Shown: positions 43,137 through 51,492 of the stretch, one piece after another
Position numbering within the stretch: position 1 is the stretch's first letter
Layout: every line of letters begins with the position of its first letter
Source of the DNA: CAVXEH01 sp963805305
Lineage (GTDB): Bacteria; Chloroflexota; Limnocylindria; QHBO01
Assembly: GCA_963805305.1 (NCBI GenBank)
Contig: CAWDTM010000003.1
Coordinates: forward strand, 620,001-684,000
DNA length: 64,000 bases
Reading direction: 5' to 3'
The notes under the pieces: model-generated
The model's input: only the letters and a program-made list of their open reading frames with translations
Told to the model about the DNA's origin: nothing
The model's database searches: none
Translations under genes and position numbers: made by a program

Positions 43137-45515
43137 ATGGCATTCGTAACGAACGGCAACGGTCACGACGGCAACGGAACCGGGCGGCCGGAGGACTACA
43201 CCCCCCTGTGGCCCATGGTCCCGGGCACTCGCGCGATCAACGTCACGATCAACGGCCAGCAGGTCACCGCTGAGGAGGGGCAGACCATCCTCCAGGCCTG
43301 CCGCGTGCTGGGCATCGAGATCCCGACCCTGTGCTACGAGCCCAAGCTGGCGGCCTACGGCGCCTGCCGGATCTGCGTGGTCGAAGTCGAGGGGCAGGAG
43401 AACACGCCCATCTCCTGCGGGACGACGATCGAGGAGGGGATGGTCATCACCACCCACTCCGATCGGCTGGTCGAGAACCGCCGCATGGTCCTGGAGCTGA
43501 TCTTCAGCGACCACGACGCGTATTGCCTGCCCCCCTGCCAGTTCAAGTGCCCCACCCGGGTCGACATCCCCGGCTACCTCAAGCAGAACTCGCTGGGCAA
43601 CTGGGAGGAGGCGACGCGCATCCTGAAGCGCTCCCTGCCATTCCCGGCCATCCTGGGTCGCGTCTGCCCGGCTCCCTGCGAGACGCACTGCCGTCGCGAG
43701 GAGGTGGATACCGCCATCGCCATCCGCGACAGCCACCGCTACTGCGCGGACCGGGTCCTCGAAGTGGACGCCCCGGCCCCCATCCCGTGGCCCAAGGAGC
43801 CGGACAGCGGGCGGAGGGTCGCCGTCATCGGCGCGGGACCGGCTGGCATGGCCGCGGCCTACTACCTCCAGCTGCGCGGTCACCACTGCGACGTGCTCGA
43901 GGCGGAGCCGGAGCAGGGCGGCATGCTGCGCTACGGCATCCCGGAGTACCGGCTGCCGAAGGGCTGGATGGATCGCGAGCTCAACCACGTCTGGGAGCTG
44001 GGCGCCACCTTCAAGCCCAACATGCGGCTGGGCCGTGACTACCACCTGGCCGACCTGATTCCGAACTACGACGCGGTCTACGTCAGCATCGGCTGCTATG
44101 CCTCCAACGAACTGGGGATCCCGGGCGAGGACGCGGACGGGGTCGTCAACGCCCTCGAGAACCTCTACAACTCGACCCGTGGTCTGACGGTCCCCGGACT
44201 GAAGGACGCGCGGGTGGTGGTCATCGGCGGCGGGTTCACGGCCATCGACTGCACGCGGACCAGCGTTCGGCAGGGTGCCGCGGAGGTGACCCTGGTCTAC
44301 CGCCGCGACCTCAAGGACATGCCGGCCCAGGACGAGGTCCACGAGGCCATCGAGGAGGGGGCCCGGGTCATCTTCCAGGCGGCGCCCACGCGGATCGTCA
44401 CCGACGAGCACAACCGGGTCACCGGCGTCGAGTTCCAGCGCATGAAGCTCGGAGCTGCCGACGAGAAGGGACGCCGCCGGCCGGAGCCCATGCCCGGCAC
44501 GGAGTTCATCGTCGAGTGCAACACGGTGCTGGCCGCCATCGGCCAGGGACCGGACCTGGGCTGGGTCGAGCGTGAGCCGGAGGAGGTCCGCTCCAAGCTG
44601 GAGGTGAGCGCCCGGGGCCGCCTGGTCAGCGAGGACAGCATCTTCCGCACCGATCTGCCCAAGGTCTTCGCGAGTGGCGATGTACGGACCGGGTCCACGA
44701 CGGTGGTCGAGGCCATCGGCGACGCGCGGCGCGCGAGCTATGCCATCGACTACTGGCTGCGCGGCCACGACCTCGACGACCCGCAGGTCCGCCGCATCGT
44801 CACCGAGCCGCAGCCGTCCTTCCTGACCATCGTGCCCTTCACCGATGACGTGAAGGAGCCCCAGGCGGTGATGGGCAAGAAGGGCGCGGCGCAGCGCAAG
44901 GACAACTTCGACGAGTACGAGTTCGGCTACACCGGCGACCAGGCCATGAGCGAGGCCGGGCGCTGCCTGCAGTGCACCTGCGAGGCCATCGGCCACTGCG
45001 ACCTCCGCGAGGCGGCGATCGAGTACGAGACCACGCTGAACATGGCGATCGACGAGCGCTCGATCCAGGACAACCCGTACGTGGGCGTCAACCACGGCTA
45101 TGGCCGCGACGAGACGCACTCGTTCATCCTGCGCGACTACTCCCGCTGCATCGACTGCGGCCGCTGCGCCCAGGTCTGCAAGGAGATCGTGGGCGCAGGC
45201 TGCTACGACTTCATCGGCAAGGGCATGGACTCGCTGGTGACCACCGCGGACTACGTGTCGCTCAACGAGACGCCGTGCGTGTCGTGCGGACGCTGCGCGG
45301 AGACCTGCCCGGTGGGCGCGCTCATGCCGCGGCCGCGGATCCTGGAGACGTACCAGCTCGACGTGAGCCGCTGCATCTTCTGCGGGATCTGCGCCGATGC
45401 CTGCCCGTACGACGCCCTGCGCTGCGGCCCCGAGTTCGAGTTCAGCGAGTACCAGCGCGACCTGCCCATGCTCGACATCCTGGAGATGTCGGACCGAGAA
45501 CGACCCACTCGCTGA
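43137..45515 (+). CDS. NuoG-like Fe-S protein with inserted GltD/NfnB-type FAD-NAD(P)H oxidoreductase and NuoI-like C-terminus
   Basis: 792 residues. Residues 33-115 form a NuoG-type [2Fe-2S] domain (Cys66, 77, 80, 94). Residues 125-545 are a glutamate synthase small-subunit-like flavoprotein: cysteine-rich entry (CPAPCETHC), FAD motif VAVIGAGPAGMAAA, NAD(P)H motif VVVIGGGFTAIDC with VYRR (a pattern typical of NADPH), and FASGDVRTG. Residues 670-730 return to the NuoG [4Fe-4S] pair (C671-674-677-681; C714-717-720-724, with TCPVGAL). The last motif (C746-749-752-756, then GPEFEFSEYQR) matches the end of NuoI. No molybdopterin domain follows. It stands where nuoG should be. Confidence 0.85.
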   Translation: MAFVTNGNGHDGNGTGRPEDYTPLWPMVPGTRAINVTINGQQVTAEEGQTILQACRVLGIEIPTLCYEPKLAAYGACRICVVEVEGQENTPISCGTTIEEGMVITTHSDRLVENRRMVLELIFSDHDAYCLPPCQFKCPTRVDIPGYLKQNSLGNWEEATRILKRSLPFPAILGRVCPAPCETHCRREEVDTAIAIRDSHRYCADRVLEVDAPAPIPWPKEPDSGRRVAVIGAGPAGMAAAYYLQLRGHHCDVLEAEPEQGGMLRYGIPEYRLPKGWMDRELNHVWELGATFKPNMRLGRDYHLADLIPNYDAVYVSIGCYASNELGIPGEDADGVVNALENLYNSTRGLTVPGLKDARVVVIGGGFTAIDCTRTSVRQGAAEVTLVYRRDLKDMPAQDEVHEAIEEGARVIFQAAPTRIVTDEHNRVTGVEFQRMKLGAADEKGRRRPEPMPGTEFIVECNTVLAAIGQGPDLGWVEREPEEVRSKLEVSARGRLVSEDSIFRTDLPKVFASGDVRTGSTTVVEAIGDARRASYAIDYWLRGHDLDDPQVRRIVTEPQPSFLTIVPFTDDVKEPQAVMGKKGAAQRKDNFDEYEFGYTGDQAMSEAGRCLQCTCEAIGHCDLREAAIEYETTLNMAIDERSIQDNPYVGVNHGYGRDETHSFILRDYSRCIDCGRCAQVCKEIVGAGCYDFIGKGMDSLVTTADYVSLNETPCVSCGRCAETCPVGALMPRPRILETYQLDVSRCIFCGICADACPYDALRCGPEFEFSEYQRDLPMLDILEMSDRERPTR

Positions 45516-45636
45516 TCGGCACATGGGTACGTTATGGCCTGCCGGAAGACCGCCTTGGCCGGCTGCGCGACGGCCCGGCGGCCTCCGCCAGCTCGCGTCG
45601 CGGGATCCAGGACTCCCGCGACGGAGGGGTGGGGCG

Positions 45637-46347
45637 GTGAGTGAGCGCGATCTCGATCCGCGGGACGTGGAGGTCGTCTTCCTCGACGCGGGCGGCGTGC
45701 TGCTCAACCCGGACTGGGAGCGCGGGTCGAAGATCCTCGCCGACTACGGGATCGAGACGACCGGTGCGCAGCTCGCCAGGGCGGAGCTGAGAGCCAAGCG
45801 GCAGATGGACGATGCGGGCTTCGTGCACAGCACGGGCGACATCGGCTCCGAGGACGGCTACCTCGGCTGGGTGGTGCGGGCCACGGGAGTGGCCATCGAC
45901 CCGGAGGCGCTCCACGCTGCGGCGGCGGACTTCGAGGCCGAGCACCTGCGCGACAACCTGTGGAGCGATATGCCCGCGGAGGTACCCGGCGCGCTCGGCC
46001 GGCTGCAGGACGCGGGCTACCGGATGGGCGTCATCTCCAACGCGGAGCCCAACCTGCGCGACCGGATCGTCAGCGCCGGCCTCGAGCCGTTCTTCGAGAC
46101 GCTGGTCATCTCGGCCGAGGTCGGCTCGGAGAAGCCCGATCGGGCCATCTTCGACGAGGCGCTGCACCGCATGGCCGTCACGCCGGACCACGCGGTGCAC
46201 GTGGGCGACTTCTACGCGCTCGACGTGGTGGGCGCCCGGGGCGCCGGCATCACGCCCATCCTCTTCGACACCGCCGACCTCTTCGCCGATCGCGACTGCA
46301 TCCGGATCGGCAGCCTCTCCGAGCTGGCCGGCATCCTCCGCGCCTGA
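45637..46347 (+). CDS. HAD-superfamily hydrolase
   Basis: 236 residues. HAD motifs are VVFLDAGGVLL (nucleophile Asp), VISNAE (motif II), SEKPDRAIFDEAL (lysine, motif III) and VHVGDFYALDVVGARGAG (motif IV), with a helical cap between. Probable small-molecule phosphatase; substrate unknown. The GTG at 45637 is preceded by GGAGG-like sequence. It lies 120 bases after the complex I flavoprotein gene and could be in the same transcript. Confidence 0.9.
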   Translation: MSERDLDPRDVEVVFLDAGGVLLNPDWERGSKILADYGIETTGAQLARAELRAKRQMDDAGFVHSTGDIGSEDGYLGWVVRATGVAIDPEALHAAAADFEAEHLRDNLWSDMPAEVPGALGRLQDAGYRMGVISNAEPNLRDRIVSAGLEPFFETLVISAEVGSEKPDRAIFDEALHRMAVTPDHAVHVGDFYALDVVGARGAGITPILFDTADLFADRDCIRIGSLSELAGILRA

Positions 46348-46858
46348 CCGGGCAACGCACCGCGCACCGCCGCGCGCTGGCGCCCGGACTCGCCGGTGAC
46401 ACGCCTGCCGGTGCTCGCCGACTTGTCACCTGCTCGGGCAAGGAGCGCCAGGCGGCTTCCCGCCAGGCAGTCACCACGAAAGCGGCGTCCGGTGAGCGTG
46501 GAATAGCCGCTCCGGACGCTCCGGACGCTCGGGGCGCTCCGGTTGAGCCGCCCCGTGCTACTGACATCAGCATCTGGCGACTCCAGCGCCTGCAACGGGC
46601 CGCCGCGCTAGCCTGGCAAGCATCTGACGAGTCGGCGGGGTCGCGGGGCGCGAACCGGCTGGCGAGACCGCCGGCAACCCCGCACTCCCCGGCGGCGTGC
46701 GCATCCACGACAGTTGGGCCGATGCTGGCGCCTTACGTCACCGGGAAGCGGCGTTCCCATGACAGCTGCGCCCCGGCCGGCGCATTCGTCACCCGTCCGG
46801 GTCTCCTGGCCGCCGCTCCGGGCGCCTTCGCCCTCCTAACGCTCACCCTGGGCCGCAT
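46348..46858. other. Intergenic region between HAD gene and propeller anti-sigma gene
   Basis: About 510 bases at a convergent junction. Open frames here are rich in Arg, Ala and Pro with no recognisable motif. A short tandem of GCTCCGGAC-like units occurs near 46510-46545. No gene or promoter is convincing. A strong hairpin lies at the right edge. Confidence 0.45.
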
Positions 46859-46906
46859 CTGTCATGTGGACAACGCGCCGTCAGCGCGCGGCCATCCACA
46901 TGACGG
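46859..46906. terminator. Long hairpin at convergent gene ends, possible terminator
   Basis: GTCATGTGGA (46861-46870) and TCCACATGAC (46895-46904) form a perfect ten-base stem, extendable by a T-G and a C-G pair. The loop holds an inner GCGC/GCGC hairpin. It covers the last codons of the minus-strand anti-sigma gene. There is no T tract, so it may be a terminator, an mRNA-protecting structure, or a protein site. Confidence 0.5.
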
Positions 46907-49526
46907 GCGCCGGGTGGCCGTTCCATCCCGTGCCCAGGATCAGGATCCGCTGACCCGCGTCGTCCCAGGCGGCAACTGAGAGGTCCGGACGCGCCGCCAG
47001 CAGCCCGGCGTCATCCACCTGGTACCACGCTGCGCCGACCTCGACGCAGAGCCGCGGGACGTTCCCGGTGCCCGACCCATCCGGACCGGTCCCGAGGACG
47101 ACCACGTCTGAACCCGTCGCCAGGACGTGCGCCACCGTGAAGCTGCCAGCAGGGTCCTGCTCGATGGTCATCGGCCGTGACGGGCTGGCGTCGCCGGCCA
47201 GGTCCCAGCCCAGCACCGAGGTTCCGTCAACCGTGGCACCAACCGCCATCCAGGCGCCGTCCAATGCCGCCACGTCGTTCATCCAGGAGCCATCAGTGTT
47301 GCTCGTCATCTCGATCCCCGACTCGGGGTCGAAGGTGCTCCAGATGGTGGCGCTGTCGGTCAGCTCACCCCCGGCCGATGGCCCGCTGACGTACCCCACG
47401 GCCACAACCCAGCCATCGGGTCGTCCGGCGAGGCCGAACACGCCCACGTCGGCGGCCGGGCCGGCACCCCCCGGCCCGATACCGGACCCCTGTGTCCAGG
47501 CGTGGCCATCCGCGGATGTATAGAGGGTCACCATGCGGTTCGCCTCGGAGGCGGCCACAAACCGGCCTCCCGCCACGGTGACCAGCGCGAGGCTCGGCGC
47601 ATTGCCGACCAGGTGCCAGGTCGTGCCGTCGGTCGAGTACCAGCTGGCGGGCTGGAGCAGCGGGTCGGGCGAGCCATCATCGGCCAGCACCTCGACGATG
47701 CCGACCGCCACGATGGCCTTCCCATTGGTCGCGACGGAGTAGATGCGGGCGTGCGCCAGAGATTCCTGGGGCGGCACGAGGGCCCAGTGCTCCCCATCCG
47801 CCGATGTCCAGATCACGCCGCGTGTCGCCTCCGAGTAGCCCCCGGCGCAGCAGCCCCCGTTCACGAAGCCCACCGCGATCCAGCGGTCTCCGAACCGGAC
47901 CAGTCCACGGGTGATCGTCCCGCCGAACTCGTCCGGGGCCGGGTCGGGCAGGTCCACGCGGCTCCAGGTCGTGAAGATCGGCGACTCCGGCAGTGGCGAC
48001 GTGGACGGCAGTGGGGTTGGTTTGCCCGTGGGGGCCGGCGTCGCCGACTCGCTCGCCGGCTCGGGAGGTGGAGTGGCGTTCGGGCTCGTAGGCGAGAACC
48101 AGGCGACGGGCAGGCGGTCGCCATTCGCGCTTCGCCCGTTGCCTGCGACGAGGAGGCCCCGCGGCGTTGTCAGCGCAAGCGCCGGCTGCACCCCGTGGAA
48201 CGGACCGTTCGAAAGCGCGTGACCCACCCACGTCACGCCCGCGCCCGATGTCCAGGCGACGGGCTGCTGAAGCCCATCGCTCACCGCGACCATCCCGATG
48301 CTGCCCGGCGCAACCGAGAAGACTCGGGTGCCGCTGAGGCCACGGAGCGGAGCCACTTCCCAGGAGCCGCCGTCGTCCAGCGAGCGGTAGATCGCGGGAA
48401 CGACCTTGCCTGCCAGGTCGCTATCGAAGCCAAGGCCGCCTGCGATCCAAGTCCCGTCCGCCCACGTCACGTCCTCGAGGACGACGTTCTGTGGCAGGTC
48501 GAGCTGCCGCCAATCGACGCCGTTCGTCGAGGTGACGAGGAGACCCGTGGTGCCATCCTGGCGCAGGGTCGTACCGACGGCCATCAGCGTTCCGTCATGC
48601 TCGGCAACGGCACGCAGGCCTCCGACGGCAAGGACCAGCCCGCGAGGCTGGCCCGTCTGCGGGTCGCCCATGGCCGTCCAGTTGATCCCGTCGGTCGAGG
48701 TCCAGATCCGGACGCCGGCGTTCTCGCCCAGCGTGGCGCCGCCATCACCCACCGCCACGTATCCCGGACCGCCGATGGTCACGTCGCGGACGAAGCCGCC
48801 GGTCGGCGGCGTTCCGCGCGCCAGCTCCTCCCAGGTTGCGCCACCATCCGCGGATTCGAACTGCGCAGACCAGTAGTGCGTGCCGTTGATCGGCCCGCCT
48901 GTCTCCACGGCCTCCCCGAACGCATAGAGGTGCTGTCCCGCGGCGAAGACCACGGAAAGGTCCCCGATGCTGGGAGTCACCAGCGGATCTGTCTGCTCGG
49001 CAAGGATGACCTGCGACCGATGCCAGGTCACATCATCGTCCGAGTACCAGGCGGCTGGGGTGGTGTGCCCCATCGAATCCGCGGCGGGTCCGGCGACCTG
49101 GCCAACCAGCACCGTGCGAGTGGGCCCGGCATAGCCGCCCTGCACCACGTAGTCGCCCCGGGTGTCCGGTGGCTCGATCGTCACCTGCTGCCAGACCACG
49201 CCGAACGGCGGCGGGCTGGAGACCGGGCCGGATGCGGTGGGCTGGGGACTCTTGCCCACCTGGAAGACGCCGGAGGTGCCGATGGCGATGCCGACCACGA
49301 GCGCCACGACGGCAACGGCGGCCACCGCAGCCATCCGCGTCCACGCCAGGGCGGGCAGGCGTCCGCGCAACCATGCCACCGGTCCTCGGCGCTGGGTGGT
49401 CATTGAGATCTCGGCACGGACGCGCTCGGCGGCGGCCGCGCGCGGGCGCGGAGCAATCCCCTCGAGGCGCTCCGTGAGCCGATGCTCCAGCTCGCGCAGC
49501 TCGTCCGGATCGAAGCGTGTGCTCAT
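46881..49526 (-). CDS. Membrane anti-sigma-like protein with long Asp-box propeller domain
   Basis: 881 residues. The first 60 form a cytoplasmic part (DPDELRELEHRLTERLEGIA), one membrane helix lies at about 64-85, and about 780 residues follow outside. The outer part has at least eight Asp-box-like turns (S/T-x-D-G-x-x-W): YSDDDVTW, SADGGATW, STDGINW, STNGVDW, SLDDGGSW, SADGEHW, STDGTTW, SADGHAW. They fall into two groups separated by a Pro/Ser/Thr linker near residue 490, suggesting two beta-propellers. The start overlaps the ECF sigma stop by ATGA, the usual sigma/anti-sigma order. Ligand unknown. Confidence 0.83.
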   Translation of the reverse strand: MSTRFDPDELRELEHRLTERLEGIAPRPRAAAAERVRAEISMTTQRRGPVAWLRGRLPALAWTRMAAVAAVAVVALVVGIAIGTSGVFQVGKSPQPTASGPVSSPPPFGVVWQQVTIEPPDTRGDYVVQGGYAGPTRTVLVGQVAGPAADSMGHTTPAAWYSDDDVTWHRSQVILAEQTDPLVTPSIGDLSVVFAAGQHLYAFGEAVETGGPINGTHYWSAQFESADGGATWEELARGTPPTGGFVRDVTIGGPGYVAVGDGGATLGENAGVRIWTSTDGINWTAMGDPQTGQPRGLVLAVGGLRAVAEHDGTLMAVGTTLRQDGTTGLLVTSTNGVDWRQLDLPQNVVLEDVTWADGTWIAGGLGFDSDLAGKVVPAIYRSLDDGGSWEVAPLRGLSGTRVFSVAPGSIGMVAVSDGLQQPVAWTSGAGVTWVGHALSNGPFHGVQPALALTTPRGLLVAGNGRSANGDRLPVAWFSPTSPNATPPPEPASESATPAPTGKPTPLPSTSPLPESPIFTTWSRVDLPDPAPDEFGGTITRGLVRFGDRWIAVGFVNGGCCAGGYSEATRGVIWTSADGEHWALVPPQESLAHARIYSVATNGKAIVAVGIVEVLADDGSPDPLLQPASWYSTDGTTWHLVGNAPSLALVTVAGGRFVAASEANRMVTLYTSADGHAWTQGSGIGPGGAGPAADVGVFGLAGRPDGWVVAVGYVSGPSAGGELTDSATIWSTFDPESGIEMTSNTDGSWMNDVAALDGAWMAVGATVDGTSVLGWDLAGDASPSRPMTIEQDPAGSFTVAHVLATGSDVVVLGTGPDGSGTGNVPRLCVEVGAAWYQVDDAGLLAARPDLSVAAWDDAGQRILILGTGWNGHPAPVMWMAAR

Positions 49527-50089
49527 GACCGTGCCTCCCGCGACGGGTGCGCCGAGGCACCCCGGGCCTCGGCCGCCAGCGCCGCGCGCAGGGACTCCAG
49601 CGCCCGGAAGATCCGCGACTTCACGGTGCCCACCGGCAGGCCGGTGGCCGCGGCGACATCGACATCGGTCAGGCCCAGGTAGTAGCGCAGGGCGATGACG
49701 GTGCGCTGCTCGTCGGTCAGGCGGCGCAGCCCGCGCTCGACCTCGTCACGGTCGTCGACGCCGCGCGTGGAAGAGCCGCCATCGGTCTGTGCACCACGGT
49801 CCTCCAGCAGCTCGACATCGGTCAGGTCATGCCGATGCCGGCGCAGCTGGTCTGAGCAGGAGTTGACCAGCAGCCGATGCAGCCAGGCATCGAACCGCTC
49901 GGGATCGCGCAGTGACGGCAGGTCGCGCCAGGCGCGCACCAGGGCGTCCTGGGCGGCGTCCTCCGCCCAGCCGCGGTCGCGCAGGATGAGGCCCGCCGTC
50001 CCCACCAGCCGTGCGTGCGCACGGTCGACCAGCACGCTGAAGGCCTCGCGGCTGCCGAGCATCGCCTGTTCCACCAGCTCCCTGCTCAA
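49523..50089 (-). CDS. ECF-family RNA polymerase sigma factor, TTG start
   Basis: 188 residues; region 2 (FSVLVDRAHARLVGTAGLIL ... DAAQDALVRAWRDLPSLRD) and region 4 (LTDEQRTVIALRYYLGLTDV, GLPVGTVKSRIFRALESLR) are complete. The TTG at 50089 follows GGGAGG closely. A possible -10 (CATACA) lies upstream on the minus strand. It is coupled to the propeller anti-sigma gene and splits the two nuo blocks. Confidence 0.93.
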   Translation of the reverse strand: MSRELVEQAMLGSREAFSVLVDRAHARLVGTAGLILRDRGWAEDAAQDALVRAWRDLPSLRDPERFDAWLHRLLVNSCSDQLRRHRHDLTDVELLEDRGAQTDGGSSTRGVDDRDEVERGLRRLTDEQRTVIALRYYLGLTDVDVAAATGLPVGTVKSRIFRALESLRAALAAEARGASAHPSREARS

Positions 50090-50662
50090 GCTCCCTCCCG
50101 AGCGGTGTATGGGCCACCGCGATCACCATGGCGCAGACGACGCCCGATTCGGTTCCATCTTCGCGTTCGTCGCCGATGGCGGACGGGCCGGTCGACGCGA
50201 TCTGGCGGTCCGGGCGGCCCGAGCGCTGTCCGCGGTCCCGAGCGCTGCCGGCTGCCCGGGCCTCCTGCCATTCAGGCTCCGCCCGCAACCGATGAGGGCG
50301 ATACCGACCGCTGACCATGGGCCAGATCGCTTGGTCTGGACCGATGTCACGGCTGCGCAACCGAACTTCGGCGGACGCGGCCCGGAGGCTCTCGATACCG
50401 ACGCAGGGTGACGCGAGCGCAACCAAGCAGCGTCCAAGGACCGCCGTGGGGCATCCGCGACCCACCGAACCGGCGTTTGGTGCCATTGACGCACCATCAC
50501 GTCGCGATGGCGCAGGCAGGAGGCTAAACGCGATGTTCGGTGACGTCGGTGGAACGCATGCCCAGGACGCGCCCGGCCCGAACCAATCCGCCTCGTACGC
50601 TAGAATCGAGCGCGAGCCGAGCGCGCTCGCGCAGCTCCGTCCTGTGCACGGGAGTTCGAGCC
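50090..50662. other. Divergent intergenic region between ECF sigma and nuoJ
   Basis: About 570 bases with no convincing gene on either strand. It should hold the divergent promoters of the sigma factor and of the nuoJ block. Long frames crossing it lack codon bias or recognisable motifs. Confidence 0.45.
50601..50606 (+). promoter_or_regulatory. Probable -10 box of the nuoJKLMN block
   Basis: TAGAAT, preceded by GC as in the GCTAGACT boxes at nuoA and the sortase-like gene. A -35 is not clear. The position, 57 bases before the CTG start proposed for nuoJ, argues against any nuoJ start upstream of it. Confidence 0.5.
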
Positions 50663-51172
50663 CTGGATATCTCCAGCGTCCTCTTCGTTGTGCTCGCCAT
50701 CGGGATCATCGGTGGCGGTCTCGCCGTCGTGACGCTCCGCAACGTGATCCACTCCGCGGTCGCCATGATGGTCTGCTTCGGGTCCCTGGCGGGCATGTAC
50801 GCCCTGCTGGGCGCCCCCATCATCGCCGCGGCACAGGTGCTCATCTACCTCGGCGCGATCAGTGTCCTGATCCTCTTCGCCATCATGCTCACGCAGGCCG
50901 GCGATGCGAGCCTCCCCGCCCCCTTCCACCGCCAGGCGCCCATCGCGGTGATCATCAGCGTCGTGGTCATCGGCCTCGTCAGCTGGGCAGCGGTGTCGAC
51001 CGACTGGGGCGCTGCGCCCACCGTCATCACCGTTGCCGTGAAGGCCATTGGCGAGGTCCTGTTCACGACGTACGCCCTGCCATTCGAGCTGATCGGGTTC
51101 CTGCTGCTCGCCGCGATCATCGGCGCCATCTTCCTGGCCCGCCGGCCGGAAGAGGACGAGCGGGCCAACTGA
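50663..51172 (+). CDS. nuoJ: NADH-quinone oxidoreductase subunit J, apparent CTG start
   Basis: 169 residues, five membrane helices; LDISSVLFVVLAIGIIGGGL, HSAVAMMVCFGSLAGMYALL and IYLGAISVLILFAIMLTQAG are typical of NuoJ. No ATG, GTG or TTG is close enough: the nearest in-frame ATGs (50540, 50558) lie upstream of the likely -10 box. A CTG at 50663, eight bases after a GGGAG, gives exactly the usual NuoJ N-terminus. First gene of the second nuo block. Confidence 0.92.
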   Translation: MDISSVLFVVLAIGIIGGGLAVVTLRNVIHSAVAMMVCFGSLAGMYALLGAPIIAAAQVLIYLGAISVLILFAIMLTQAGDASLPAPFHRQAPIAVIISVVVIGLVSWAAVSTDWGAAPTVITVAVKAIGEVLFTTYALPFELIGFLLLAAIIGAIFLARRPEEDERAN

Positions 51173-51177
51173 CGGCC

Positions 51178-51486
51178 ATGCCATCACTCCAGGCCTACCT
51201 GATCGTCTCCGTCATCCTCTTCGGCATAGGCGCCTTTGGCTTCATGGCGCGGCGCAACGCGATCCTGATGCTCATCTCGATCGAGCTGATGCTCAACAGC
51301 GTGAACCTCAGCCTGGTCGCCTTCAACGCGTACCTGCCCGCCGCCCAGAACGCGGGGGCCGTCTTCGCCCTGATGACCATGGCCATCGCGGCTGCCGAGG
51401 CCACCGTCGGCCTGGCGCTGGTGATCGCCATCATCCGCACTCGTCAGACCCCCGAGGTCGACGAGTACGACGACCTCAGGGAGTAG
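51178..51486 (+). CDS. nuoK: NADH-quinone oxidoreductase subunit K
   Basis: 102 residues with three helices: YLIVSVILFGIGAFGFMARR, NAILMLISIELMLNSVNLSL (the membrane glutamate needed for proton transfer) and ALMTMAIAAAEATVGLALVI (second glutamate). ATG five bases after the nuoJ stop. Confidence 0.96.
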   Translation: MPSLQAYLIVSVILFGIGAFGFMARRNAILMLISIELMLNSVNLSLVAFNAYLPAAQNAGAVFALMTMAIAAAEATVGLALVIAIIRTRQTPEVDEYDDLRE

Positions 51487-51492
51487 GCCGTC

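Noticed and set aside
42726..45707. 993-residue minus-strand frame across the NuoF and flavoprotein genes
   Set aside because: The plus strand has FAD, NAD(P)H and Fe-S motifs over the same DNA; the minus frame has none.
46510..46545. Short GCTCCGGAC-like tandem
   Set aside because: Only two to three imperfect units; too short to call a repeat array or CRISPR.
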